From an uncultured Clostridia bacterium (GTDB lineage Bacteria > Bacillota > Clostridia > Oscillospirales > Ruminococcaceae), in assembly GCA_947168885.1 (NCBI GenBank), contig CAMVNQ010000012.1, positions 1-64,000 on the forward strand: DNA of 64,000 bases, given 5' to 3'. Positions 53,666 to 62,362 of this stretch are shown in pieces. The position numbers were made by a program, and so were the translations under genes. Within the stretch, counting starts at the first letter, position 1, and each line of letters begins with the position of its first letter. The notes beneath the pieces were generated by a model. That model saw only the letters and a list, made by a program, of their open reading frames with translations, had not been told where the DNA came from and ran no database searches.

Positions 53666-54706
53666 CTTGTGCTTGTAAAGAGTATCGCCGAATTTAATTC
53701 CCGACGCGTAGGAAGGCATACCGAAGGTACTGTGCTGATCGTCAAGGTTCTCGTGAATGAGCTGATACAGAGCATAATCGGAAGAACGGGTGTCGGTTTC
53801 GGTCATGAGCAGTGAGAATCCACGCTGCTCCACAAGCTCCGCAAAGCTGTCGATGTTATGGTTTGCCTTCAGACCGTAAAGATGATCCATTGCGAAGCAG
53901 AGCTCATTGTAGCTGTACTCCGCAAGATCTTTGCCTATCTCTTTACCTGCGTATTTGCCATTCTTTCCGTAATATATCTTTCCGAGATCGGTGTAGCCCT
54001 CCTCTGTTACAAGAGGTTCGGCACCGCCGCTGTAAAGAATGACCGATCTTCCGTTATACAGCAGGTTGAACTGATTAGGAGCAAAGAAAACATCGGATAT
54101 CGTCTGCAGCGGTATATAGAAGCCGTCACCTCTGTGACGAAGCTTGATGCCGTATGCGCCGAGATCCATGGTTATGTGGCTGCCGTAGCGCACCGTGGCG
54201 GTACCAAGCGTCTTGATGTACGAATATGTGCCGTCTTCCGCTTTCCAGCTCGGAACAACTATATCCATAATATTCTGGTTATCCGAGGAAAGGAAACCAT
54301 TGTAATCAAAAAAGTAGATAGTATCGTCCGCAAAGTTAAAATCCACATAAAACCCGTTATTTTTCTGAAAAGTTACCTTCTCACCCTCTGTTGTTAATTC
54401 AAAATCAAAGTCCGTTAATCCTCCCATTATCATAGCGGTACGGTAAAGGCTCGCAAAGTCTTCGATCCTGAAATAAGGCACGGTGCCGCTGTCAAAGAAA
54501 TATACAGGCATCTCCGTCGTATATTCCGGCGTACTCTTAAACAGATATGTTTTCACTTTTTTGTGGGCAATTTTGAATGTTTTAGTCTGTGACACAGAAG
54601 TCGATGTACTGTCCGCGTAAGCGGTGACCGAGGTTCCGACGGACGATGTGAGCAGTACCGCTCCGGCGATCGCCGCGCATAAGCTTTTTCTGAATTTTTT
54701 GTTCAT
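53660..54706 (-). pseudogene. Secreted S41-peptidase-like protein, 3'-truncated
   Basis: 348 residues with a signal peptide ending TSVTAYADS. The following part (TYLFKSTPEYTTEMPVYFFD, FRIEDFASLYRTAMI) resembles the copper-amine-oxidase-like strand repeats found in front of some S41 domains. The last ~80 residues (ELCFAMDHLYGLKANHNIDS, YALYQLIHENLDDQHSTFGM) are the start of the S41 peptidase domain, but the catalytic Ser region is missing. The frame ends GDTLYKHKE at the junction with a GNAT tail. It may still give a secreted protein without protease activity. Confidence 0.7.
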
Positions 54707-54781
54707 AGTAAATATTTCCTTTCCTTAAATGACAGTATAAACAGCTGAATGCTCTTTTAATGCGATAATTGTATCACATAC

Positions 54782-55023
54782 TGTCCACTATTTTGTCCAC
54801 CTGTTTTATATCTTTTTTGAAAAATTCTCGCATATTCACAAAATCGTCCCGGAAGCGAGCCGTCGTTATGTCTATTATTTACAAAATGCACTTCCGTTCC
54901 CGGTTTTGTGGATAATAAACAGACCTGTGATATGATCTGGAAGTGGTTTTGTAATAATGTAAGAATTTTCAAAAAAACCATTCAAACAGGTGGACAAACT
55001 AGTGGACAATTTGTAGTATAATA
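54782..55023. promoter_or_regulatory. Divergent promoters with mirrored GTGGACA direct-repeat boxes
   Basis: GTGGACAAACTAGTGGACA (54991-55009, plus) and GTGGACAAAATAGTGGACA (54800-54782, minus) are the same element in opposite directions. Each is followed by a -10-like sequence (GTATAATATG, GATACAATTA). The two GTGGACA units are spaced 12 bases apart, which fits a dimeric activator or repressor. The left serves the S41-like gene and the right the fibronectin-type/HAD gene. Confidence 0.6.
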
Positions 55024-55064
55024 TGTGTGGTAGATAAGGCAGAGATCATTCGGGCTTCTGCATA

Positions 55065-55277
55065 TATGTTGTCAAGAAAGGTAATCTCGTTAAGCTGAAA
55101 GACACAAAGAAGCTGACATACAGCACATCCGCGACAGTCGGCAAGACCTGCAAATTCGCAGTCAGGGCTTATGTGAACGCCAAGTGGACGAGCGTGAAAG
55201 CATCCGACATCATCAAATTCTACGGCAGCTTCGATCCTGTCCCGGAACAAACAATTGAAAGGTGTTCAGAAAAATGA
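55065..55277 (+). pseudogene. Fibronectin-type-III-like domain remnant
   Basis: A frame with no start codon reads VVKKGNLVKLKDTKKLTYST then VGKTCKFAVRAYVNAKWTSV, KASDIIKFYGS and stops over the next gene's ATG. It is homologous to the first domain of the following HAD protein (KLEKLTDVTKCSVTL, YTFAVSAYVNGGWTKITKND). It is the end of a deleted gene of the same family whose promoter remains upstream. Confidence 0.65.
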
Positions 55278-56665
55278 AAAAAGCAAGAAGAATACTAACT
55301 GCTTTACTTGCAGCCTGTATGCTCGGCACAGGCACACCCGGAGCAGTCACGGCAAATGCGGTGACATCGGTGACCACCGAGGCTCAGAGCTCCAAGCCCG
55401 TTGTTAAAGCTACAATTGCAGGAGAAAAGATAAGACTTACATGGGGTGCGGTGTCCGGTGCGTCGAAGTACAGGGCATATATATACCGTAACGAAAAGCT
55501 TGAAAAGCTCACAGATGTCACAAAATGCTCCGTGACCCTCACAGGAGCAAAGGCAGGCAAGGAATACACATTCGCGGTCAGCGCTTATGTAAACGGCGGC
55601 TGGACTAAAATCACAAAGAACGACCTTGTAAAGATCAATTTCCCCGGAAGCTCCGCTATCGACGGTGAAGAGATGCTTTCGCTCTGGACTTCGGACGCGG
55701 CGGCAAAGACCGAGCTTATCTCCTATATGAAGGCAATCACGACCGAGGGCAGCAAGGACTACATACCGATCGAAAACCGCATAGCCGTATTCGATCTTGA
55801 CGGAACGCTGTTCTGCGAGACAGACCCGAACTACTTTGATTGTATGCTGCTCGAATATCGTGTTCTTGAAGATCCCGACTATAAGGACAAGGCTTCGGAT
55901 TTCGAAAAGCAAGTTGCGTACAAGATAAAGGAAGAAAACGAGACCGGCATTTCCCACGACGGTATAGAAGTCGATCACGGAAAGGCTGTCGCATCCGCGT
56001 TCAAGGGTATGACGCTCGATGAATTCAACGACTACATTCAGAAATTCAAAAAGCAGGCTATGCCGGGCTATTACGGAATGACCCGCGACGAGAGCTTCTA
56101 CAGACCCATGCTTCAGATAATCGACTACCTCAAAGCCAATGATTTTACCGTGTATATTGTAAGCGGCACTGACAGATTTATAGTCCGCAGTCTCCTTTAC
56201 AACTCCACGCTCGACCTTCCGAACAAGCAGATAATCGGCTCCGACCAACTGCTTGCAGCGGATGATCAGGGCGATACCGATGGACTGAAATATACCTTCA
56301 CCGACAAGGATGAGCTTGTACTTGGCGGCGAGTTCATAATCAAGAATCTTAAAATGAATAAGGTCACGGTAATAGCGCAGGAAATAGGCGAAAAGCCTGT
56401 TCTCTCCTTTGGCAACAGCTCCGGCGACTTCAGCATGAACACATATACGATCACAAACAACAAGTACAGGAGTCTTGCGTTCATGCTCTGCTGCGACGAT
56501 ACCGAGCGTGAAAACGGAAACATCGAAAAGGCAGAAAAGATGTATCAGACCTGCAAGGAAAACAACTATCTCCCGATCTCAATGAAGAACGACTGGAAGA
56601 CGATCTACGGCGACGGTGTGACATATAAAGGCGCGAAAGCCAGGATAAAGCCTGCCGCAAAATAA
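55274..56665 (+). CDS. Secreted HAD-family phosphatase with fibronectin-III-like domain
   Basis: 463 residues from MKKARRILTALLAACMLG; the GTG at 55262 is less likely. A signal peptide and a fibronectin-III-like domain (about 35-120) precede the HAD domain. HAD motif I is FDLDGTLFCET, motif II is IVSGTDRFI, and the later motif is FGNSSGDFSM. The cap has YYGMTRDESFYRPML. This is the branch of secreted phosphoserine-phosphatase-like enzymes that remove phosphate from small molecules outside the cell. It follows the fn3 remnant and uses the mirrored promoter box. Confidence 0.85.
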   Translation: MKKARRILTALLAACMLGTGTPGAVTANAVTSVTTEAQSSKPVVKATIAGEKIRLTWGAVSGASKYRAYIYRNEKLEKLTDVTKCSVTLTGAKAGKEYTFAVSAYVNGGWTKITKNDLVKINFPGSSAIDGEEMLSLWTSDAAAKTELISYMKAITTEGSKDYIPIENRIAVFDLDGTLFCETDPNYFDCMLLEYRVLEDPDYKDKASDFEKQVAYKIKEENETGISHDGIEVDHGKAVASAFKGMTLDEFNDYIQKFKKQAMPGYYGMTRDESFYRPMLQIIDYLKANDFTVYIVSGTDRFIVRSLLYNSTLDLPNKQIIGSDQLLAADDQGDTDGLKYTFTDKDELVLGGEFIIKNLKMNKVTVIAQEIGEKPVLSFGNSSGDFSMNTYTITNNKYRSLAFMLCCDDTERENGNIEKAEKMYQTCKENNYLPISMKNDWKTIYGDGVTYKGAKARIKPAAK

Positions 56666-56730
56666 TTTTTCTGAACTGTTATAATTCTATATCTGCGCTT
56701 TGCCAACGACGATAAAGAGAGGTATAAAAA

Positions 56731-58266
56731 ATGATAACATTGGTGATCGGTCTTGTGATACTGATAGGCGGAGGCTTGCTTTACGGCGGTTTCTGCGAAA
56801 AGGTATTCGGACCGGATGACAGAAAAACGCCCGCATACGAAAATAAGGACGGCGTTGACTATGTTCCGATGAAAAAGTGGAAAAACTGTCTCGTAAATCT
56901 GCTGAACATTGCGGGTACGGGACCCATTCTCGGTCCGATACAGGGCATACTCTTCGGGCCTATTGCATTTATTACTATCCCGATAGGCTGCGTGATCGGC
57001 GGTGCTATGCATGACTATTTCTGCGGTATGATATGTACCCGCGAGGGCGGCATACAGATGCCGGAGATGATAAAGCGCCACCTCCCGAAAGGCGTGTCAT
57101 GGGTCTATACCCTGATCATAGTAATACTGTTAGTCCTGTGCGGAGCCGTATTCGTATATACTCCCGGCGATATTGCCGCGACCCAGCTTTTCGGCTTCGG
57201 CGGAACTCCGGGAGAAGCATCGACATGGATAATTTATGGTGTTATCTTCGTGTATTATCTTATCGCGACTGTTCTCCCGATCGACAAGATAATCGGCAAG
57301 GTATATCCCATACTCGGCGGCATACTGATACTCTCCGCGCTCGGTATATTTGTCATGCTGTTTGTGAGCGGGCATCAGCTTGCCGAAATATTTGGTGATC
57401 AGATACTCGGCGGATTTGACTTCGGCGCGTACTTTCAGAGTCACAACTTTATCCCGTCGTTCTTCGTGACGGTCGCCTGCGGAATACTTTCGGGATTCCA
57501 CAGCACTCAGACCTCGCTCATCTCAAGAACGATAGAGAGCGAGAGGCACGGAAGAATGACATTCTACAATATGATGATCTGCGAGGGCTTCATAGCTATG
57601 ATATGGGCTGCCGGAGCTATGGCGATCATAGGTCTGGGCGCGGAAAACGCGGGCATCACGATGCAGCTCACCGATGCGGGCTGGGGATATTTCGAGAGCG
57701 TTGACGGTGCACTGCGGCAAATATCCCCCACAAGCGTTGTGGGAGTGATCTGCCGGAATATGCTCGGAGATATAGGCGGAGTTATCGCGATAATCGGAGT
57801 TGTCATACTTCCGATAACCACAGGTGATACAGCGCTGCGCTCGCTTCGTCTCGTTACCGCCGAGACCTTTCACATAAAGCAGAAAACCGCGGTACAGAGA
57901 ATACTTCTCGCGCTGCCGATATTTGCAGTCACGCTCGCGCTGCTTATCTGGGCGAAAAATGACCCTAACGGCTTTAACGTGATATGGAGGTACATGGGCT
58001 GGGCGAATCAGACAGTCTCGGTATTCGCGACCTCCTCGATAATGATCTATATGATGCGCCACGGAAAAACGAAATATTTGTGGATGCCCGCAATACCGTT
58101 CCTGTTCTATTCGTTTGTGACGACTTCATATCTTTTGAGCGCATCTGAGGGCTTCTCACTCGATATGACGCTGTCCTACACTATAGCCGGAGTGTTTACG
58201 GTATTTATCTTTGCGGCTTCGATATACAGAGGAAGGAAATTATCACAAATTGAAAGAAGGGTGTAA
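56731..58266 (+). CDS. cstA: CstA-family peptide/pyruvate transporter
   Basis: 511 residues with about 13-14 membrane helices after GAGAGG. Signature regions: LNIAGTGPILGPIQGILFGP, CVIGGAMHDYFCGMICTREG, LSGFHSTQTSLISRTIESER and ITTGDTALRSLRLVTAE. CstA proteins import peptides or pyruvate and are induced when carbon is short. The length is that of the short Firmicute form, without the long C-terminal extension of E. coli CstA. Intact. It may be transcribed from its own promoter after the HAD gene. Confidence 0.92.
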   Translation: MITLVIGLVILIGGGLLYGGFCEKVFGPDDRKTPAYENKDGVDYVPMKKWKNCLVNLLNIAGTGPILGPIQGILFGPIAFITIPIGCVIGGAMHDYFCGMICTREGGIQMPEMIKRHLPKGVSWVYTLIIVILLVLCGAVFVYTPGDIAATQLFGFGGTPGEASTWIIYGVIFVYYLIATVLPIDKIIGKVYPILGGILILSALGIFVMLFVSGHQLAEIFGDQILGGFDFGAYFQSHNFIPSFFVTVACGILSGFHSTQTSLISRTIESERHGRMTFYNMMICEGFIAMIWAAGAMAIIGLGAENAGITMQLTDAGWGYFESVDGALRQISPTSVVGVICRNMLGDIGGVIAIIGVVILPITTGDTALRSLRLVTAETFHIKQKTAVQRILLALPIFAVTLALLIWAKNDPNGFNVIWRYMGWANQTVSVFATSSIMIYMMRHGKTKYLWMPAIPFLFYSFVTTSYLLSASEGFSLDMTLSYTIAGVFTVFIFAASIYRGRKLSQIERRV

Positions 58267-58399
58267 CCTTTGACTGACAGAGCAAACAGACAATCGAATA
58301 TTCCTGATATATGATCTTGTGACAAAGCATTGGAAGAAAAGGACATATTCGGTATAGGTATTCAGGTACACGGCAGAAAAAGCAATTTAATATATAATT

Positions 58400-58621
58400 T
58401 AAGGAGGACTACCGCCGAAATGCTCGATCGGTCTGCATTGTCACAAGTCAAGCAATGACATAAACTTCGTGATAAGCGGAACAGGCAGAGCGATATGCAA
58501 CGGTGAGGAGGAAGTGCTGACAGCAGGAACTTGTCATTATTGCAAGATCGGACAGGAGCATAGCATCATAAATGACGGTGATGAGGACTTAGTGCTTTAT
58601 ACTGTGGTGCAAAATAGATAA
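58400..58621 (+). pseudogene. Cupin-domain protein, 5'-truncated
   Basis: An open frame without usable start reads CSIGLHCHKSSNDINFVISG, TGRAICNGEEEVLTAGTCHY, CKIGQEHSIINDGDEDLVLY. The GLHxH and xxGxEHxxxNxG pattern is the cupin motif pair, with one ligand position changed to Ser. The ribosome-like AAGGAGG at the front serves an ATG in another frame, so the gene lost its 5' end or shifted. The region 58267-58399 has no gene. Confidence 0.7.
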
Positions 58622-58654
58622 AAAATGAAAATTGAGACGACTCGCGAGTTGTGT

Positions 58655-58757
58655 AAAAAAAATAGCAGCTGCTTGACAGATATTTCACAAGCAGCTGTCG
58701 ATCAACAAATGGACTTTTAATTTTAAGAGGTGCCGAAATCTTGTCCATGTATTGATT
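58655..58757. repeat. ~100-bp direct repeat flanking the HipA gene, left copy
   Basis: Runs AATAGCAGCTGCTTGA...CAAGCAGCTGTCGATCAA...GAGGTGCCGAAATCTTGTCC. It contains a 10-bp perfect inverted repeat (CAGCTGCTTG / CAAGCAGCTG). The right copy lies at 60066-60169 with about 80-85% identity by eye. Confidence 0.75.
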
Positions 58758-58816
58758 TTTGGAGTGTTATGTGGTATAATAAAATATAATGAAAATGTTT
58801 AAAAGGAGGCATCGGA

Positions 58817-59977
58817 ATGATCTATGAATTAAGGCACTTTGATGATGTGCTGCTGCGATTCTCGGCGACCGAGGATACAAGCATGCCCGAAATAGAACTA
58901 CTCTGGGTAAATGATGATAAAAGAGAACTGATGCCTCTTGACCTGAGCCTTGATGAAGAAGGCATAGCAAACTGGCTGAAACACAGGACTATACCGAAGA
59001 ACAGAGCTTATGTCAGCGCCTTCCTGAGCAAGTGCGGTCTCAGTCTGAACAGACCGATGAACGTCATCAGCGTATCAAAAGGATTGTCTCTTAACGATTG
59101 CTATTGGGTAACGCCCGAAGGCTTTGACGGTACATTTGATAAATTCAATCTCTACGATAACCGTTTCAGCAAAATACTTGGTCTGATAGCATTCACGGGC
59201 TTTGGCAGCTCGATCAGATCATCTCTTGCATCCTGCCCGGAGTTCACCACGAACGGAATGCTCCCCAAATGCTGGCGCAGAGAAAAAGGAAAGATAATGC
59301 TCTTCAAGGGCGGTACAAAAGGAGCCTCCAACACCGGCAACGAGCCGTACTCGGAGTTCTACGCCGCACAGATAGCAGAAAAAATAGAGATCAATGCCGT
59401 TAAATACGGCCTTTCAAATTGGAAAATTACCGGAAAAAACAATAAACCATATCATGAACTGTGTTCTACCTGCGAACTTTTCACGAGCAAGGAGTATTCC
59501 TTCATGCCGATAGGCAGACTTATGAAAAAAGGCGGAATGAAAGAGGTCAGAGAATACTACAAGGGACTCGGTGATGAGTACGTCAATGCGCTCGATGATA
59601 TGCTGGTACTGGATGCTGTTATCTGCAACACCGACAGGCACTATGGTAACTTCGGATTCTTAGTCGATAATCACACAAATAAGATAACCGCTCCCGCACC
59701 GCTGTTCGACCACGGAAACTCACTGTTTAATCTTGCGGGACTTGACAGCTTGGACAGCCCGGAAACACTTGATGCCTATGCCGAAACGCTGATGCCTTGT
59801 GTATATGATGACTTCATCGGCACAGCAAGATCGGTGTTGAACAACCGCCACAGAGCAGGTCTGCGCAGACTGCTCGACTTCAGATTTGAAAGACATTCCC
59901 GCTATAACCTTGACCGCAAGAGACTTACGCTTATAGAAGGACAAATACACAAACGAGCAGCAGAATTGCTTGGCTGA
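58817..59977 (+). CDS. HipA-like kinase (C-terminal HipA domain)
   Basis: 386 residues after AAAGGAGG. The kinase core is seen in CWRREKGKIMLFKGG (ATP-lysine region), VLDAVICNTDRHYGNFGFLV (catalytic D273, N in RHYGN) and APLFDHGNSLF (metal Asp298). HipA of E. coli phosphorylates glutamyl-tRNA synthetase and causes persistence. No HipB gene is next to it; the N-terminal part is not the usual HipA N-domain. It is flanked by ~100-bp direct repeats, as if inserted as a unit. An orphan, self-standing member of the CtkA/HipA group is the likely class. Confidence 0.85.
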   Translation: MIYELRHFDDVLLRFSATEDTSMPEIELLWVNDDKRELMPLDLSLDEEGIANWLKHRTIPKNRAYVSAFLSKCGLSLNRPMNVISVSKGLSLNDCYWVTPEGFDGTFDKFNLYDNRFSKILGLIAFTGFGSSIRSSLASCPEFTTNGMLPKCWRREKGKIMLFKGGTKGASNTGNEPYSEFYAAQIAEKIEINAVKYGLSNWKITGKNNKPYHELCSTCELFTSKEYSFMPIGRLMKKGGMKEVREYYKGLGDEYVNALDDMLVLDAVICNTDRHYGNFGFLVDNHTNKITAPAPLFDHGNSLFNLAGLDSLDSPETLDAYAETLMPCVYDDFIGTARSVLNNRHRAGLRRLLDFRFERHSRYNLDRKRLTLIEGQIHKRAAELLG

Positions 59978-60065
59978 TGGTCTTTCCAAAAAGTGTAGCC
60001 TATACCGGTGGTTGAGCAGAACTTAGGAAAAACCTCATAAACTAAGGTAATTTGCGATTTTTGTC

Positions 60066-60169
60066 GAAAAAAATAGTAGCTGCTTGACCATACAAATGAC
60101 AAGCAGCTGTCGATCAATAAACGGACTTTGAAATTCCAGAGGTGCCGAAATCTTGTCCATTATTGATTC
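60066..60169. repeat. ~100-bp direct repeat flanking the HipA gene, right copy
   Basis: Runs AATAGTAGCTGCTTGA...CAAGCAGCTGTCGATCAA...GAGGTGCCGAAATCTTGTCC, ending in TTATTGATT like the left copy. The hairpin arms AGCTGCTTG / CAAGCAGCT are kept while the loop differs in sequence. Confidence 0.75.
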
Positions 60170-60254
60170 AAAAATTGATAATTAGTAGAGACGGACAAAA
60201 AAGTTACAAAAGCGCAAACCCGCATGAATAAGGGAGTTGCGAGAAGTTGCGGGA

Positions 60255-60300
60255 AGATAGAAAATGCCTTGTGGCTAGTTCAAGTCCCGTCACCTCGACT
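60255..60300 (+). other. tRNA 3'-end-like scar (possible att remnant)
   Basis: AATGCCTTGTGGCTAGTTCAAGTCCCGTCACCTCGACTA-type sequence resembles the variable/T-arm/acceptor end of a class II tRNA, with the T stem no longer pairing. No 5' half is present. A 13-bp part (GTTCAAGTCCCGT) recurs inverted at 60424-60436. Such 3' ends are typical integrase attachment sites. Confidence 0.45.
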
Positions 60301-60323
60301 ATCTTTATTGAACGCTTTAGATA

Positions 60324-60367
60324 TTATGCCCACAAAAGGCTTGGTTAAGCCATCTGTGGGCATAAGT
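60324..60367. terminator. Strong hairpin, probable terminator
   Basis: TTATGCCCACA / TGTGGGCATAA stem enclosing an inner GGCTT/AAGCC hairpin, followed by GTCTTTTGG. Confidence 0.6.
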
Positions 60368-60423
60368 CTTTTGGGTTCAAAAATCCCAATTCCATAGATA
60401 TTTTTTGACCAAAAAAACGACCA

Positions 60424-60436
60424 ACGGGACTTGAAC
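60424..60436 (-). other. Inverted copy of the 13-bp T-arm sequence
   Basis: ACGGGACTTGAAC is the exact reverse complement of 60278-60290, again in a T-arm-like setting (GGGTTCAAGTCCCGTTGG on the minus strand). Possible second half of an att site. Confidence 0.4.
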
Positions 60437-60494
60437 CCCCTTTGGTATAAAACTTTCAAACTGAAATTCGTGATAATTTAACAAATTTACAGAA

Positions 60495-60547
60495 AATGCC
60501 CGCTGATCTCGGAACAAGTCCGAACAAAAGTAATGCGGGCATTTTTT
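60495..60547. terminator. Rho-independent terminator
   Basis: AATGCCCGC / GCGGGCATT stem with an inner TCGGA/TCCGA hairpin, then TTTTTT. No recognisable gene feeds it from the left, which hints at a lost gene or small RNA. Confidence 0.65.
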
Positions 60548-60599
60548 CCGTAATGTTCACAAAGTTTTCTCTGAAAGTTTGTGTAAATATCCGAATTAT

Positions 60600-60690
60600 T
60601 TGACTTTCTCCGACAGATATGATATAAGTGACGCTATTCGGCATTAGTATCCCTTATCACCGTTGGTGCTAAGATCAGAATGCCAGAAGC
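60600..60690 (+). promoter_or_regulatory. Promoter followed by structured non-coding segment
   Basis: TTGACT, a 17-base spacer and TATAAG, then a region with GGCATT/AATGCC and CACC-GTT-GGTG pairings. No ORF is convincing between 60690 and the TetR promoter. It could be a leader or small RNA of unknown role. Confidence 0.35.
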
Positions 60691-60887
60691 TGTCATCGGG
60701 GATCATCCTGTCGGCTCTACGGCAACGATACTTTACATATCGAGTCTTTTCCAATGTTTTTCATTCAAAACACGGAGAGAATTTATCCTTTCACTCACTG
60801 CCATTTTTTTGCCGTTTATTACGGCAACGACAAAGCACTAACAAGTTTATCATCTTACAATATTTGCAAAATTTTATGTAAAACCTC

Positions 60888-60942
60888 TTGATAAGTGACC
60901 GCTCGTTTGCTATAATAGAAATAAAGCGAACGGACGGTCACA
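60888..60942 (+). promoter_or_regulatory. Promoter and palindromic operator of the TetR gene
   Basis: TTGATA (60888-60893), 17-base spacer, TATAAT (60911-60916). An inverted repeat GTGACCGCTCGTTTGC (60895-60910) / GCGAACGGACGGTCAC (60926-60941) brackets the -10, the expected place for TetR autorepression. Confidence 0.85.
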
Positions 60943-60963
60943 TTTATGCTGTGGGAGGAAATT

Positions 60964-61554
60964 ATGGCTAAAGATACAAGAGAAAGAATACTCATGGCTG
61001 CGCTTGAGCAGTTCTCACAGAATGGCTACGCAGGCACAAATATACGGGAACTTACCGCGTCGCTCGGGCTTGCCAAATCGTCGATGTACAAGCATTTTGA
61101 GAGCAAGGAGGACATCTGGAACTCCCTGCTCGATGAAATGATCGCATATTACAGCGAACGGTTCGGCTCACCGGAAAAGCTGCCGCCTGTACCGGATTCG
61201 CTTGACGGGCTTGTTGCTATGACAATGCGCATGGTGGATTTCACGGTTCATGACGAAAAGGTAGAGATGACGAGAAAGCTGCTTTCCATTGAGCAGTATC
61301 GTGATGAACTCGCGCGTGAGCTTGCCACAAAGCATTTCCTGACGGGTACAAAAGAAATGTTCACACACATCTTTGAGGGTATGATGAACAAGGAACTGCT
61401 GAAAAAAGAAGATCCGGAAATGCTCGCGTTCGCATACACCGCACCGATCTCCGCGCTCATTCATCTGTGCAGCCGCGAGCCGGAGAAAACCGACGATGCG
61501 ATAGCACAGATAGAAGCGTTCAGCAGACATTTTATCCGGGTTTACGGACAGTAA
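60964..61554 (+). CDS. TetR-family transcriptional regulator
   Basis: 196 residues from MAKDTRERILMAALEQFSQN, with GGGAGG upstream. The N-terminal helix-turn-helix is TNIRELTASLGLAKSSMYKHFESKEDIWNSLLDEM, a classical TetR/AcrR domain; the rest is the all-helical ligand domain (FTVHDEKVEMTRKLLSIEQYRDEL). The operator over its own promoter indicates autorepression lifted by a small ligand. No efflux pump or enzyme target lies next to it, only acetyltransferases, so the target is unclear. Confidence 0.92.
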   Translation: MAKDTRERILMAALEQFSQNGYAGTNIRELTASLGLAKSSMYKHFESKEDIWNSLLDEMIAYYSERFGSPEKLPPVPDSLDGLVAMTMRMVDFTVHDEKVEMTRKLLSIEQYRDELARELATKHFLTGTKEMFTHIFEGMMNKELLKKEDPEMLAFAYTAPISALIHLCSREPEKTDDAIAQIEAFSRHFIRVYGQ

Positions 61555-61614
61555 AATAAAACATGACTGTCCGGACATGGCTTGTTGCCTGCAATGAGAA
61601 AGGGATGACAACGA

Positions 61615-62085
61615 ATGGTTTTGGAAACAAAAAGACTGTTGCTTAGAGAAATGACTCCGGATGATTATCAGGCGCTGTTTCCGGTGTTGGGCGACCCTGA
61701 AACCATGCGGTATTATCCTTACACCTTCGATGGGCAGCGTGTCAGGGATTGGATCGAGCGGAATATGAACCGCTATCAGAAGGATGGCTTCGGGCTGTGG
61801 GCTGTATGCCTGAAGGAAACCGGCGAGCTGATCGGCGACTGCGGGCTGACACTGCAGAATATCAATGGAAAAACACTGCCGGAGATCGGCTACCATATCC
61901 GCCGTGACTGCCAGCGGAAAGGCTATGCCGGAGAGGCCGCAAAAGCAGTCCGTGACTGGGCGTTCCGAAATACGGATTATCCGACCCTGTATTCCTGCTG
62001 CAAATACACCAATGTACCTTCCATAAAAACAGCAGAATCCATTGGGATGCAATTTGTATATTGTCGCACACACACTTATAAATGA
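61615..62085 (+). CDS. GNAT acetyltransferase (RimJ/RimL-like), C-terminus replaced
   Basis: 156 residues. The N-terminal part is a normal RimJ-like GNAT: MVLETKRLLLREMTPDDYQA, EIGYHIRRDCQRKGYAGEAA (acetyl-CoA loop RxxGxA type), TLYSCCKYTNVPSIKTAESI. At about 62050 the family pattern (IGMQFxKE...) breaks into FVYCRTHTYK and a stop because the DNA switches to a different, AT-richer GNAT gene. About 15-20 terminal residues are lost, so activity is uncertain. Confidence 0.8.
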   Translation: MVLETKRLLLREMTPDDYQALFPVLGDPETMRYYPYTFDGQRVRDWIERNMNRYQKDGFGLWAVCLKETGELIGDCGLTLQNINGKTLPEIGYHIRRDCQRKGYAGEAAKAVRDWAFRNTDYPTLYSCCKYTNVPSIKTAESIGMQFVYCRTHTYK

Positions 62086-62362
62086 TGATGAAGAAGATGA
62101 GGCAGTAATTGGATGTATATTTGCATTATGTAAGATATCGGGAAGTAAAAAAGAAATATATATTAACGAAATGGCAGTTTTACCTGAAAGACAGGGCCAA
62201 GGTATTGGCAGGCAATTACTGAAGACGCTATTAGATTATAGTAAGGAAACAGGATGTACCGGGGTTGTCCTTTATACCAGTGAATTTGCACCTGCTTCAA
62301 AATTCTATGAAAATAATGGTTTTAAACTGTCACAAGGAACTATTTGTATGTATTGTGCGTAA
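62042..62362 (+). pseudogene. GNAT acetyltransferase, N-terminus missing
   Basis: The frame contains the conserved core EIYINEMAVLPERQGQGIGRQLLKTLL (acetyl-CoA loop Q-x-x-G-x-G) and the C-terminal SEFAPASKFYENNGFKLSQ. Before VAHTLINDDEEDEAVIGCIF the first ~45 residues of a GNAT are absent; the in-frame ATG at 62042 lies inside the other GNAT gene. AT content is clearly higher than in the gene it is joined to. A deletion fused the two. Confidence 0.75.

Noticed and set aside
58655-60169. Insertion-sequence ends around the HipA gene
   Set aside because: The repeats are direct, not terminal inverted repeats, and no transposase lies between them.
61168-62073. 301-codon minus-strand frame across TetR and GNAT
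   Set aside because: It crosses two well supported genes and a promoterless region and shows no domain.
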